Below, piece after piece: positions 1 through 9,624 of a stretch of DNA of 64,000 bases (position 1 is its first letter; every line of letters begins with the position of its first letter). The stretch is from Paraphoma chrysanthemicola. Lineage: Eukaryota; Ascomycota; Dothideomycetes; Pleosporales; Phaeosphaeriaceae. Where the stretch lies: positions 1,054,001-1,118,000 of the forward strand of contig JAGMWG010000003.1 in assembly GCA_020744225.1 (NCBI GenBank). The letters are read 5' to 3'. The notes beneath the pieces are model-generated. The model was not told the origin of the DNA. It did not search any database and worked only from the letters and a program-made list of their open reading frames with translations. The position numbers and the translations under genes were made by a program.

Positions 1-2217
1 GACTCCACCGTCGGACAAGACCAAAGCGCCGGACTCGAGGACTAGCTGGCGTGTTTCGGGGTCTCGAGTCACGTAGGCTGTCAGACCAACAGCTGATGAA
101 CCCTTTCCAGACGTGTAAACACCACGCGGCGCAATCCTGTGCACATACTGCAAAATTTGAGACTTTGCTGTGGATGGATCACCACAGAGCAAAACGTTAA
201 TATCTCCTCTGTACTTCGGGCTACCACCCTTCTCGAACTGCTTGTTGGTACCACCAAACAGCTGAAGCAAGATGCCTTTCTTGACATCATCTGCCTCGTA
301 GATACTGGGTGCAAGCGATCGTGACAGTAGATCGTAGACATCTGCGCGGGCGGCGGTAGCTTTGATCTTGTCCTCCTCCTCTTGGGACACTTTGCGAGTC
401 TCTTGAATATCGCCAGCCGCGTGGTCAGCCATCTCTTGCTCGATTGTTGATACATCGATACCCATGCGCTTCTTGTCGACCTTCTGGATATGCAGTGCAT
501 CGACATACGTCTTGAAGATGTTCTTCACTGATCGTTGTCGCGGGTTGATCCGGACTTGATTGCATTTGAAGATACCTGTTATCTCCACGCGGTCGCCAGC
601 TTTGCAAACGTCGACGAGTTCGTCATACGCGCAAAGAGAGACTGAGTGTGGCGTCTGACCATCTGGAACATTGTCTGGCGTTTCCTGAAGTTTGATGACC
701 TGCTTGTTCGCGAATCCGGAACGATTGTGGATGATCTGCATGGAATTTGGCGACTCGCAGACAGGGCGAGGGCACTTGGTAGGTTCAGTGATCTTACCAC
801 GGTCAATATCAACGCGCACTGTGTGCTGGCAGACGGAACACTTGAAAAAGGCTATATTGGTCAGCTTGGAAATTTGCCTTCTTCGAAGCATGTCAACTTA
901 CCATCCTTCATATCTGGAATGATCGGCGTAGTCCTAATGACTAGGCCTTTCACACTGACCAGTTTGTCCATGTCGCCGGGATTCAACTCGCGCAAGTTGA
1001 TAGTCTTGTCCAGACCGAACGGCCTGACATTGTACGTGAGCTGGTCGACTTCATTGACCAAGTTTGGAATCTCTGGGAACGGAGCGGGCGATGGAGCTCC
1101 TGGTGTGGGAGCGTCAGAGCTCAGCATTGGCGGCAAGGAGCTGGAGTCGCGACCTCGTGGTTGCGCGCCACGTTGCTGCTGGGAAAGCTGCAGCCTCGTC
1201 TCTGCCATCTTCTTCTCAGCAAGCTCGAGCATGACATCCTTGATAGCAACATCCATGATTGGGATGATTTCGTTTGGATATGCCTGTAGCTGATGCCAGA
1301 GTTTCCTTGTCGGCGGGTACGCCTTGAGATTGCGAGCGTCCAAGTTGAGAGGGGTAATGCTCAGCTCGAGCATCAACTTCATCATATCAACATATTCACG
1401 GGCCATAGCTGGGTGATCTGCCGGAAGGTTCATGCCCTCCTCTAGCTCGCCATCCTGAATTAGCCGGTATTTGCGCTGAAAGTTCATCAGGAAGTCCTTC
1501 ATAGCGTGTCTGGCATCAACAAGCGATACATTGGTACCCCAAATGACTCGTGAGGAATTGCCGCCGAGCACATCGGCATCTGATGTGTCTGGGTTCAGGT
1601 TCGAGAAGGTAGCAGCATCCGAGACTTCTGGCACAGGAACGCCATTCTCGTCCACAAACAGTCTGCGCCGTCTAGTGGTCGAGCTGGCTCCGAAGACGTC
1701 CGAATGGATATCGCTCCGTCGGTTGCGGGCTGCTGACTCAGAGCCTCGTACAAAGAGGGCGCTGCTGCTGCTTCGAATGTCGGTGTTTTGCGCGTTGCGG
1801 GCTCGGCCTGGGCTGGAGCTGGAGGCGTAGTGAATGGGAGATGAGTCTGCCCGTGTCAGATCTATGTTCAATGGTTAAAAAAAAGAGCATTCTCGTACCT
1901 CCAATGGTCATGCCACTCGCTTTCGGCGTCGCACCGCCATCGTCGCTCTCTGGCGCACCATTCCCTGCCCCTGAACCAGATGCATTGGCGGGGGAGGAGC
2001 GGAAAAATAGTGGCGATTGCGTCGATGCTGACTGAAGTCTCGAGTTCCTGGGCGTAGCTTGCGATCCGCGCTGCGATGCTTGTGAGGCCTCAGACTGCAA
2101 CTGCTCATCTGGGCCCACGGGCGGTGGACTGCTCGATGGAACTGCACCGCGAGCGCTGCGCCGTGGAGTTGCAGAGGCGGAAGTGCGCTGCGAGCGACGC
2201 TTTGCTGGCGAGGACAT
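1..2217 (-). CDS. MCM4: MCM4, replicative helicase subunit (3' end outside window)
   Basis: MCM4 is a subunit of the MCM2-7 hexamer that licenses origins and unwinds DNA in the nucleus. The Ser/Pro-rich N-terminal tail (MSSPAKRRSQ..., with SSP motifs suited to DDK/CDK phosphorylation) is followed by the MCM N-terminal domain, a four-Cys zinc finger (CSVC then CPRPVC, bases about 740-850) and the AAA+ Walker A motif GDPSTAKSQ near bases 160-185. The C-terminal half lies beyond base 1. Three exons are visible: 1899-2217, 902-1861 and 1-851. Intron 852-901 (50 nt) is ordinary. Intron 1862-1898 would be only 37 nt but gives the family-like join TIG-D...SSPIHY; in-phase upstream donors would make it 55 or 73 nt. 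It is divergent from the tubulin cofactor A gene, and an MluI cell-cycle box lies 95 bp upstream of the start. The identity is certain; the first intron boundary is not. Confidence 0.95.
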
Positions 2218-2311
2218 ACTTGTGATCCTTTTTGAATAGTGACTTTGCGTATGTCCAGGTGTTGGAGAGGGGCTATCTCATGAAGGTGGGCTGGGTCGCG
2301 CTTTCCCCTTG

Positions 2312-2317
2312 ACGCGT
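2312..2317. promoter_or_regulatory. MluI cell-cycle box (MCB, ACGCGT) between MCM4 and TBCA
   Basis: There is an exact ACGCGT inside a run of CG-rich sequence (GACGCGTCGCGCGCG) in the 264-bp divergent promoter, 95 bp upstream of the MCM4 start. MBF-type factors use this site to drive G1/S transcription of MCM genes in yeasts. That it is used here is inference. Confidence 0.5.
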
Positions 2318-2481
2318 CGCGCGCGTAAAGTGGTTCTTGGCGCGCTTTCTCGTCTCGTTATCGATAGCCCCGCAGCGAATGAATCTCGTCAGACAACAAA
2401 CACCAACACTGCAGCAACCAGGACAGACGGCTCATATTATCGCTGTACTACCAAGGAGATCTACTTCAGCTTCACATCAAA

Positions 2482-2932
2482 ATGCCGCCTCCCTCAAAAG
2501 TAGCCATCGCGACCGGTTCGGTTCTGCGTCTAGTCAAGGAAGAAGCCAGCTACCACAAGGAGATTGCGCAGCAAGAGGAGCGTATCAAGAAACTCGAAGA
2601 AAGCGCGGGTGATGAGAACAAGGAGTACACACTCAGACAAGAGGTGCGTTGTCAATTTCAGAAATCGCCGAAACAGCCTTGCTGATCTGGACCAGAAACA
2701 AGCTCTAGCAGAGACCAGAAACGTGCTGCCTAGCATGCAGACGAAGATCAGTGCCGCACTAGAGAAACTAGAAGAAGCTTTGGTAAGTCCACAACCTGAG
2801 CCTACAAATTTGCGCTGACCTGGTATGAAGGAAGTCAACAACGAAGGCGGCGCAGAGGCTTCACCGGAGGAGGTCACCAAGGCAAAAGATGCCGTCGCCA
2901 AAGGAAAGGAGGCTCTTCGTCAAAGCTCATGA
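2482..2932 (+). CDS. RBL2: Tubulin-specific chaperone A (TBCA/Rbl2)
   Basis: This small helical cofactor binds free beta-tubulin in the cytoplasm during tubulin folding. Three exons, 2482-2643, 2696-2782 and 2831-2932, give 116 residues, the usual length for the family. Introns 2644-2695 (gtgcgt...cag) and 2783-2830 (gtaagt...aag) restore one continuous frame. The protein is an all-alpha, highly charged three-helix bundle: SVLRLVKEEASYHKEI, then IKKLEES, then LAETRNVLPSMQTKI, with a Glu/Lys-rich third helix ending LRQSS. The start MPPPSK lines up with fungal TBCA proteins as I know them. It shares its promoter with MCM4 and is convergent with THO7, whose stop lies 111 bp away. Confidence 0.9.
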
Positions 2933-3042
2933 TTTTGAAGCCTATGACTGTGTGAGAAACCTGTACGATATGATGAATGACCCAACTGTCCATGAGACCT
3001 GAACACCGCGCTATGCAAATATGTGAGAGATCGTGCTGCCCG

Positions 3043-4147
3043 TTATCGCGATTCGTCCATCTTAGACGGCGATCTGTCCTCACCGTCGTCTTCGCCCTCT
3101 TCCAAGTCTTCGCCTTCCTCGAGTCCAGAAGAATCGTCATCCTTGGCGCCTCCTGTGATTGCGCCCGAGTCTGCCATTTCTGCATCTTCTACCATTCCCG
3201 AGCGAGCAGGCGATGGGGCTGCGCTGGAGTTCCTCGAGAGCGGATGTAGTCGGTCTTGTGGCGGCACCTTGAGTGAAGATGCGCCCTCTGCACTCTGGCT
3301 AACATGGAGAGGCGTCATGCCGCCGTCCGGCCGCGGGGTACCAACGCGGCTCACATCTCCTCTAGAGGTGCTGCCTTCGTGCTCGCCCTCCTCATCGCCG
3401 TCCTTCATCATACCCTCCTTGCGCTCTGCCTCCTCCTTCTCGTCCTTAATCATGCGCAGCATCTCCCTTGTCGCGTCTTCGATACGACCGAATTGTGTCC
3501 GTCTCTCGCTCCAGGTGTCTTTGGCCGACCGCACCTCATGCTCCAGCTCCGCTATTTCCTCGTCCAGCTTTGCGTGTGCTAGTGCTTGTTCGTCGCGCGG
3601 TTTCAACATCTTGGCGCTTGTAATCTTTTCCGTGAGGAGGTCGTAGGTCTTGCGCACCGCCAGAGTCTCCTTCGCCTCAATAAGCTGATATCGAAGTTCT
3701 TCAATGGTATCCTTGACGTGCTGCTGCTTCGCAGTAATGAGGTCCTTCTCGACTGCGTAACGTTCGCGCTCCGTGTGGTTGCTGTTCGTCGTGAACTCGG
3801 CTCGCAGGACCGCAAAGTCGAGTGACGACAATTCGTTCATGAGGTTCTTTCGCCAGAGCTCGATCTTGTGTACTTGCTGCTCGCGCTCAACGACCAGCGC
3901 AGCAGCTTCCTCCTCTGCGGCCGATGCGTCTGGTGGTGGAGACGGCAGTTGCCTTGGGCGCGCATCTTCAAAGAAAGCCGCCTTTAGGATCTTGCCAGCG
4001 ACTTGGTTGTAGGGTCGCGCCTCGACGGCGAGCAAGCGAGAGACATTGTGGAGCGCGTCTAGAAGGGTCAGTCCAAGCTCTACAGGTAACGGAATGCGCC
4101 TCACCTTCTTCTGCTTGAGGCAGAGTGCCCCAGTTTGTGATGACCAT
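3043..4147 (-). CDS. THO complex subunit 7 (Tho7/Mft1 family)
   Basis: A probable subunit of THO/TREX, which couples transcription to mRNA export in the nucleus. The start is the ATG at 4147, giving MVITNWGTLPQAEE. A 46-nt intron (4059-4104, gtgagg...ggactgac...ctag) then joins to D-ALHNVSRLLAVEARPYN, which fits the family signature of an N-terminal short motif followed by an R-L-L-x-VE-x-RP block. Without this intron the start would be a GTG inside the intron. The total is 352 residues. Residues about 65-220 are a long coiled coil typical of Thoc7. The C-terminal 130 residues are acidic, Ser-rich and low-complexity (EEGEDLEEGEDDGED). Family assignment rests on the N-terminal block and the coiled coil. 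Confidence 0.8.
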
Positions 4148-4626
4148 GCTATGGTTGGCGATGTCGTTTCTTAGGAAGTGGGCGGTGCCGGTCGCGTCGC
4201 ATTTGTGAGGTCGAAGTGGACGCTGCAGAAGGGACAGGGTTCAGTGCTAGCGCCCGCAGGCTGGCGATCCGTCGCAGACGTCAGCCCTCGAGCACTCCAA
4301 CACTGCACTCTTGGCTCGACATTCACATCGTATCCTTTGTCTCAGGCAAGGCCAGTCTAGGCACCCACGACTTGTCCTTGTCTCACTACAATAACTGGCC
4401 AGATGCTGGTGATTGTACGGGGTCTTGCCCCAATTGCCCTCGCCTGCCCACCGCTCGTTCGTGCCTCGTAGCCTCCAGCAGTCACCTGTAAACGACTCCA
4501 TCAATACGCGCAAACGCATATACGCTATTGTGATTTACTGTGTGTTCTTGAGCCGCTCTCCTTTTTATCCTGCGACGTTGCGTTCAACCACCGCTTCGAT
4601 AGTACTATCAACCCACCCTTGCCATA
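4148..4626. other. Divergent promoter region THO7/ELA1
   Basis: This is 479 bp between two head-to-head genes. I see no RNA gene, repeat or clear TATA box. The short open frames inside overlap one another on both strands and look random. Confidence 0.5.
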
Positions 4627-5532
4627 ATGCCGGTCCCAAGCCTCTTCGAACTCGCTCGACAGCGCCTCATCAAGAACATCGACCTGCTGAACGACATTGG
4701 AGACATACCCTTCTCTTTCCTCGAGCCCGTCCTCCGGCACATCCAGAACCCAGATCAGCTACAGGAGCTTGAGGAAAACTGCGTACAAATACAGGGAGAG
4801 ACAGGAGAAATATGGCTGAAGTTTATTCGAAGAGATATACCAGACTGGGACAAGAAGCCGCATCAGCCTCGCGACCCCCAAAATTGGAGTAAAGTGTACC
4901 GCAAGCTCAAGAAGGACGCAGAGCGAGAAAAGCTCGATCAGCAAGATGCGCTGAAGCAGCAGATGCAAGCTCTACAGAAGGATCGCGCACAGAATAAGAC
5001 GCTCATCGTGGACAGCAAGATTGGATATGGCGCGCGGAGTAGTAGAGTCTTTGGTCTGGGGAGTAGCAGTGGATGGGGCTCATCGGGAGCACCTGCAAAG
5101 ACCGGCAAGGTGGCCATGGACAAGCTGAAAAGAGGAATGTTTGATTACAAGAGAGAGCGCCCAAAGTCGGCACAAATTCCCACGCACTTACTGGCGCAGA
5201 GGAGAACACCCCAAGTCAGGGCTGCACCAGAACGAATGGTCCGCTTGGCGGAGATTGAAGGCCCAAAAAATATGGTGCTTTCGAAGCAAGCTGCTGCGTC
5301 AGTCGCGCGGAGGAAAGATCCACTCCCTGAGACGAAGCAACCCCATATAACACATCGGCCGCTCCCACAAAAGAGCGCCCCGCCTACACGCACCTCTCTT
5401 CCTGCTGGCCAGCACTTCACGGCACCGAAGCTTAAGCCGCTCGAGCATCAGCCAGGCGCATCGTCGGCACTTACCAAGCGTAAAGAAGCCGCAGGTCTTT
5501 TCCACAAGCCGCCAAAGCGGAGGAAGATGTGA
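4627..5532 (+). CDS. ELA1: Elongin-A (RNA polymerase II elongation/ubiquitin ligase subunit)
   Basis: A single-exon protein of 301 residues. The N-terminal part (MPVPSLFELARQRLIKNIDL... to about residue 110) is the elongin-A domain: an F-box-like LxxLCxxxL/GDIPFSFLEPVL segment that binds elongin C, then the block IWLKFIRRDIPDW that defines the family. Residues 95-125 are a charged helix (KKDAEREKLDQQDALKQQ). The rest is a basic, disordered tail ending in KPPKRRKM, a likely nuclear localisation signal. In fungi, Ela1-Elc1 with Cul3 forms the ligase that removes stalled RNA polymerase II. A cullin-3 gene is also present at 48.5 kb, but the linkage is probably chance. Confidence 0.9.
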   Translation: MPVPSLFELARQRLIKNIDLLNDIGDIPFSFLEPVLRHIQNPDQLQELEENCVQIQGETGEIWLKFIRRDIPDWDKKPHQPRDPQNWSKVYRKLKKDAEREKLDQQDALKQQMQALQKDRAQNKTLIVDSKIGYGARSSRVFGLGSSSGWGSSGAPAKTGKVAMDKLKRGMFDYKRERPKSAQIPTHLLAQRRTPQVRAAPERMVRLAEIEGPKNMVLSKQAAASVARRKDPLPETKQPHITHRPLPQKSAPPTRTSLPAGQHFTAPKLKPLEHQPGASSALTKRKEAAGLFHKPPKRRKM

Positions 5533-5922
5533 GCGGCAGATGACGATAATTAATACCACTATTTGTACGCAGCTCCTCATTGGGCACGCTTTGCATGGCT
5601 TGAGGTGTTATGGGGTTCATTGGGCAATCAACACCAGAGGCATTGTAGAGTCTCGGACCGCATTGGGTGGCGTTGCCAAGACATTATTATCTACAGATTA
5701 CTTCGCTATGCATTTTGATCACTATGTCCCTTTCCTAGTGAGGCGAGCTCAAAGGGCAGTTACGGAGGTGAGAGCTTAGCGCGGTCATCAAAAAGAGCAG
5801 TTGCCATAGACCGCGATCACCAAGAACGCGTCGAACGCGTCCCACACGACTCAACACCTTTCTCACTGGAGTCAAACCAGCATACAAAGCCTTCACCCAC
5901 GCCCGAGGCTGCCACCGCGATC
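5533..5922. other. Intergenic, nothing recognised
   Basis: This is 390 bp between elongin-A and the F-box gene. There is no conserved frame, RNA gene or repeat that I can support. Confidence 0.4.
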
Positions 5923-7254
5923 ATGGTTCTAACGCGAGCTCGAAGTCGCCTTGCGCGTGCGCAAGAGACGACCAAGACTTTCCGGATATTGGACTTGCCT
6001 GCGGAGCTTGTGCTGCAGATCTTCGAGTCACTCGCCAAAGACAACCGCTCCTCGATTCTGGCTGCTCGCTCCGCGTGTCGCACTCTCAGAGACCATTCGT
6101 TCGTTGCGTTCGGCACAAACTTCTTCGAGCATGTGGTGGTTGTTCTGCACCCGATCAGCCTAATCGCCTTGCTCGAAATTGCGAAGCACAAGCAGTTGTC
6201 CAAGTTTGTTCGCAGACTTACTGTTAGTGGGGAACGCATCAGCGGCGTCATCAACGTGCGTGGGCAAGAGAATGAAGCCGCGCTGAAAGAGCAACAGACC
6301 AGCATGGAGAATTCGAGGATGGACGTTCTCATCTTGACAGAAGTGCTACGTGATCTCGGGAATATTGAGACTATGCAAATTGGTCACCAGTCATATCACT
6401 TCGATCGCGAAATTTCGATGCTGCTCGATATGGACGCATAAAATATAATTGATCACGGTCGGTCGTGGCACCAAACCGACGAGTTGTACCAATCGGTCGA
6501 TCGCGCATTTGGCGTGACACTGGCCAGCCTCAAGGCTACTGGAGGTGCGAGCAACATCAGGCTTCATCTTGATATTTCCATCGCCGACGAGTTGGACTAT
6601 TATTCCAATTACTTTGATCCCAACTCGCGTGATTGGATCGAGATCTTCTCTAATCATGTCCGAACGGTCAGACTCAGGAGGCATGCCACGTGTCTGTGGG
6701 CTCAAGACTTGCTACGCTCGATGCGCAATCTGACCAGTCTGGCGTTGGAATTTTCTGATGAGACAATCGATCTACCGACATCAATCGCTGGCGCCCTCTT
6801 CGTATGGACGCAGCTTCGCGTTCTCGAGCTAGAGGAAAGCGACTGTCATGATACCATCATACCCTTCCTCTATCTACACAAGACGACTCTGACGGAGATC
6901 AACTTTAACGGCGTTAGGCTCACAAGCGGAACATGGAAGGAGGTCTTTCCAGTTTTCACAAGCATGCCGAAGCTTGAAGACCTAATGGTTAGCAGTCTTG
7001 TCCAACAGACCTCATCTCAACTCTGCCACTGTTTCGACCAATACTACGACGCCAGATCCTCCAAATCTTGGGCGCTCTTTGTTGAAGACCAAGCGGAGAT
7101 TACCGAAGCCGCTGAAGCTGTTTCACACAGTTACCGGACCCTCGAGTTGAGATCCGACGGATCACATACAGTGGACTTCAGATTGGCGAATGCAGTCATC
7201 AATGGGCTCGTTGAGCTCGGTACTTTCGTGTGCGGGTGGCTTGCACACGATTAG
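5923..7254 (+). pseudogene. F-box protein gene interrupted by an in-frame TAA
   Basis: The frame opens with MVLTRARSRLARAQ and an F-box at residues about 20-65 (FRILDLPAELVLQIFESLA...CRTLRDHSF), the Skp1-binding module of SCF ubiquitin ligases. It continues as a fungal-type, degenerate leucine-rich C-terminal region. At 6439-6441 a TAA stops the frame after 172 residues (…LLDMDA). The very next codons continue in the same frame, and the region 6442-7254 reads on as coherent protein (GVTLASLKATGG..., LLRSMRNLTSLALEF..., LRVLELEESD) to a stop at 7252-7254. No plausible GT-AG intron removes the TAA. A single substitution (CAA or TAC to TAA) would explain it. The alternatives are a truncated but functional F-box protein or a base-call error. 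Confidence 0.75.
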
Positions 7255-7650
7255 ATGTAGCGGCTTCGCGGCCCAGAGTGATAGGAGTGCAATCGAAGCA
7301 CCACACTAGTACAGAAGGGAAATCCGATCAAGCGTTGCCAAGGTAGCCACTGCCACGGGCTGAATCTACACTTGGGTAGCGAAGTGGTGACAGGATATGA
7401 AATGCAGCAGTCGTATCTGTACTACATATTGATGTAGAGCTAGAAAATACGAACAATTGCCCAAATGACTTACGCTGTCGAGGAGCGGAGTAAGTTGATA
7501 GCTCGCCATTTTAATTCTGTCGCCCAGCCCAGCATGATACATATCCCACTCACCGTCCATATATAATGCTTATACAATTTCAGGCACCCGACTCTTCATC
7601 TGCATTCCTTCGCTGCTTGTAAGATATTGTTGACGTACTTCACCGTCATC
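7255..7650. other. Intergenic, nothing recognised
   Basis: This is 396 bp, AT-richer than its neighbours, with no supported gene. It probably contains the 3' end of the F-box transcript and the promoter of the micro-gene run that follows. Confidence 0.4.
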
Positions 7651-7872
7651 ATGATCTCTTCAGGTCACATCGTGGCTATTGTATTTTGGTCAGTAATTTC
7701 CGTCAGCATTATAATTCTTCTGTGGTAAATACGACGAAGATTAGCAAGAATACAACAAGAAGCTTAACGCGCTTCATGCATCGAGCATCGTGATGCTGAG
7801 ATATATCGCTAAAAGATGCCCCTTCAGGAGACACCTGAACGCATCGAGCTCACCGGCATGTCAGCATCGTAA
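7651..7872 (+). pseudogene. Remnant of a small single-pass membrane protein gene
   Basis: One frame of 74 codons starts MISSGHIVAIVFWSVISV, with a hydrophobic segment ending ILLW. It is then broken by three TAA stops (7726, 7765, 7810) and ends ...PERIELTGMSAS. The design is a short extracellular start, a transmembrane segment, a basic IRRRLARIQQEA stretch and a short tail. It resembles the intact gene at 7986 (MALSSGAIAGI...CLLWRKKR). Each TAA could derive from CAA by one C-to-T change. I infer a dead relative of the micro-gene family downstream. It lacks the GSMQVKG motif, so membership is tentative. Confidence 0.4.
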
Positions 7873-7985
7873 CCCTCCAGCTATAAAATACCCCGCTCCT
7901 GCCCTCGATGACCAGAAGATTGCTGACGCATTTGTTCAAAAGTTATCGACTTGACCGAGTAGTCGTTGGCCACTTTACAACCACC

Positions 7986-8381
7986 ATGGCTCTCTCGAGC
8001 GGTGCCATCGCAGGCATCGCAGTCGGCTCTGTCCTTGGCGTCGCGATCATTATCGGCACTTGCGTCTTCTGCTTACTTTGGAGGAAGAAGAGGATAGAAC
8101 ATGAGCTCTCACAACCGTCGCACGTCATTTCTAGCCCACTGCCTATTGCATTCCAGCCAGGCTCATATGAGCTCTCACAACCGTCGCCCTTCCTTTCTCG
8201 CCCATCACCCATTCATCCTCGCCAGTCTCGCCCATCGCCTAGTTCACCCCGGCCCCCGCTAGCTTCATGTAAGCAGTCGCAGCCCGAAGAGCTCGGTAAT
8301 TATGGCAGCATGCAGGTCAAGGGAATCAGGAATATTGGACACATTGAACCTGTAGGTCCCACCCAAGGAGCGGCACGGTAA
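7986..8381 (+). CDS. GSMQVKG-family small membrane protein, copy A
   Basis: A 131-residue protein of unknown function. The start ATG at 7986 sits in a good context (CCACCATGG) and is supported by the paralogue at 10075, which starts with the same MALS-GAIAG. An upstream in-frame ATG at 7908 is possible. Residues 5-32 are one transmembrane helix with small-residue spacing (GAIAGIAVGSVLG), followed by the stop-transfer WRKKR. The middle is Pro/Ser-rich and contains a diverged 66-bp tandem duplication (8101-8166 and 8167-8232; each unit encodes ELSQPSxxxS). The C-terminus carries GSMQVKGIRNIG, shared with three neighbours. I know of no described family with this motif. It is probably a type I or III plasma- or endomembrane protein with a cytosolic tail. 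Confidence 0.6.
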   Translation: MALSSGAIAGIAVGSVLGVAIIIGTCVFCLLWRKKRIEHELSQPSHVISSPLPIAFQPGSYELSQPSPFLSRPSPIHPRQSRPSPSSPRPPLASCKQSQPEELGNYGSMQVKGIRNIGHIEPVGPTQGAAR

Positions 8382-8624
8382 AAAGATTGCAAGAGGGTCG
8401 CGAGGTCGCGAGCCGTGAGTAATTGGTTTGGATGTCTCTGCGCAGCAGTCGATGTTCGCTTTCAGCCCCAGCTGAACAATTTGCACTACCATAACACAAA
8501 CAATCACCCTGACGATTTATGACCTCTCATCTATCTTCCTTCGAACCGAGATTACAGATTCTGATCCCATCCGAGGTTTTCAAGATGTACGACCATTGAA
8601 GATACGTGCGCAACGACCTCGACT

Positions 8625-8966
8625 ATATCGCACTCTTCCTGGAGCACTCAAAACATCATTGCAGGTTCCATCGTTGGCCTATTCCTCATCGTCAATCCAA
8701 CGGTTTGCTTTTACGTTCAAGCAAAGCAAGAAAGGATGACTAGCGATGCGCAGCTATCTAAAGAGCTTGAGCAGGATGTGGCAGAGCCCAGCAGTTCGTC
8801 AGCCGTATTAGTCGATGAAAAGTGGTAAATGGCGGCTATCTACAGGTCTATCAAGGAAATTTGTTCAGCTGTCGATGATGAAGATTTCGATACTGAAGAT
8901 CAGTTGGTGAACCCGGGAAGTATGCAGGTCAAAGGCACTAAAAATATTGGAAGAGTGAGAGATTAA
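8625..8966 (+). pseudogene. GSMQVKG-family copy B, inactivated
   Basis: This aligns along its length with copy C at 9280: SHSSWSTQNIIAGSIVG here matches SRPAWTTTHIAAISIVS there, then FYVQAKQ matches FYLQSKE, and the tail is NPGSMQVKGTKNIG. Two lesions are visible. The codon at the position of copy C's ATG is ATA (8625-8627), and an in-frame TAA lies at 8826-8828. Apart from these the 114-codon frame is open to a TAA at 8964-8966. Both lesions are transitions, or can be (ATG to ATA; CAA to TAA). A 22-nt gt...ag stretch spans the stop but is too short to be an intron. Confidence 0.65.
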
Positions 8967-9279
8967 TCCGATGTTCATTCAGCAAGGAACAAGTTGAAGA
9001 GACGACAGCTAGAGACTTATCGTTTCGTTTATAGATGCAAGTCTAAGGTGATATGTGAGTTAATCGAGATGATACTGCTTACGGCTTTGGATGCGCAGCA
9101 GCAGAATTCGGCCCCCATTGGATACATGCCTGACATTACCCCTCATGCCAGCTGTCGAACCCTCGACATCCGCATCTCACCTGATCAACGCCTGTCTTAC
9201 ATCTTGCCTCATAAACTCGGTCGAGCATATCGACAACGGAATTCTCACAACAATTAATTCGAACCATCCGCATTCGATT

Positions 9280-9624
9280 ATGTCTCGCCCGGCTTGGACC
9301 ACCACTCACATCGCAGCCATCTCCATCGTCAGCCTACTCCTCGTTATCAGCCCAGCAGCCTACTTCTATCTTCAGTCCAAGGAGTCTAAAAGCGATGCCG
9401 ATGTCGATCAATCAGATCCTCTGGTTCAAGACGTCTTAGAGCCAGAATTTCCTGCTGTGTCGAAATTGAGCAAGAAGGACAAGAAGAAGAAGAAGGGGAA
9501 AAAAGCTGGCAGTGTTGTCTTGGAAGAATTCTATGAGCCAGACGAAGAAGAGCTGGTCAATGAGGGAAGTATGCAAGTAAAGGGAGTTAGGGGCGTTGTG
9601 GAGGACGTGGATATGGGTATGTGA
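9280..9624 (+). CDS. GSMQVKG-family small membrane protein, copy C
   Basis: A 114-residue protein of unknown function. MSRPAWTTTHIAAIS leads into a single transmembrane helix (about residues 9-31). After it come an acidic stretch, a strongly basic block (KLSKKDKKKKKGKK, residues about 62-75), another acidic stretch and the conserved tail GSMQVKGVRGVVEDVD. The ATG at 9280 is chosen because the helix and the alignment with copy B start there; the frame is open further upstream. It is in the same orientation as copies A, B and D, separated by 300-450 bp, with no intron. Confidence 0.6.
   Translation: MSRPAWTTTHIAAISIVSLLLVISPAAYFYLQSKESKSDADVDQSDPLVQDVLEPEFPAVSKLSKKDKKKKKGKKAGSVVLEEFYEPDEEELVNEGSMQVKGVRGVVEDVDMGM

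Noticed and set aside
646..1293. 215-codon plus-strand frame within MCM4
   Set aside because: It is antisense to conserved MCM4 exons, a shadow of the real gene.
8823..8846. A 22-nt gt...ag segment that would splice out the TAA in copy B
   Set aside because: It is far below workable intron length and has no branch site, so the gene is taken as broken.
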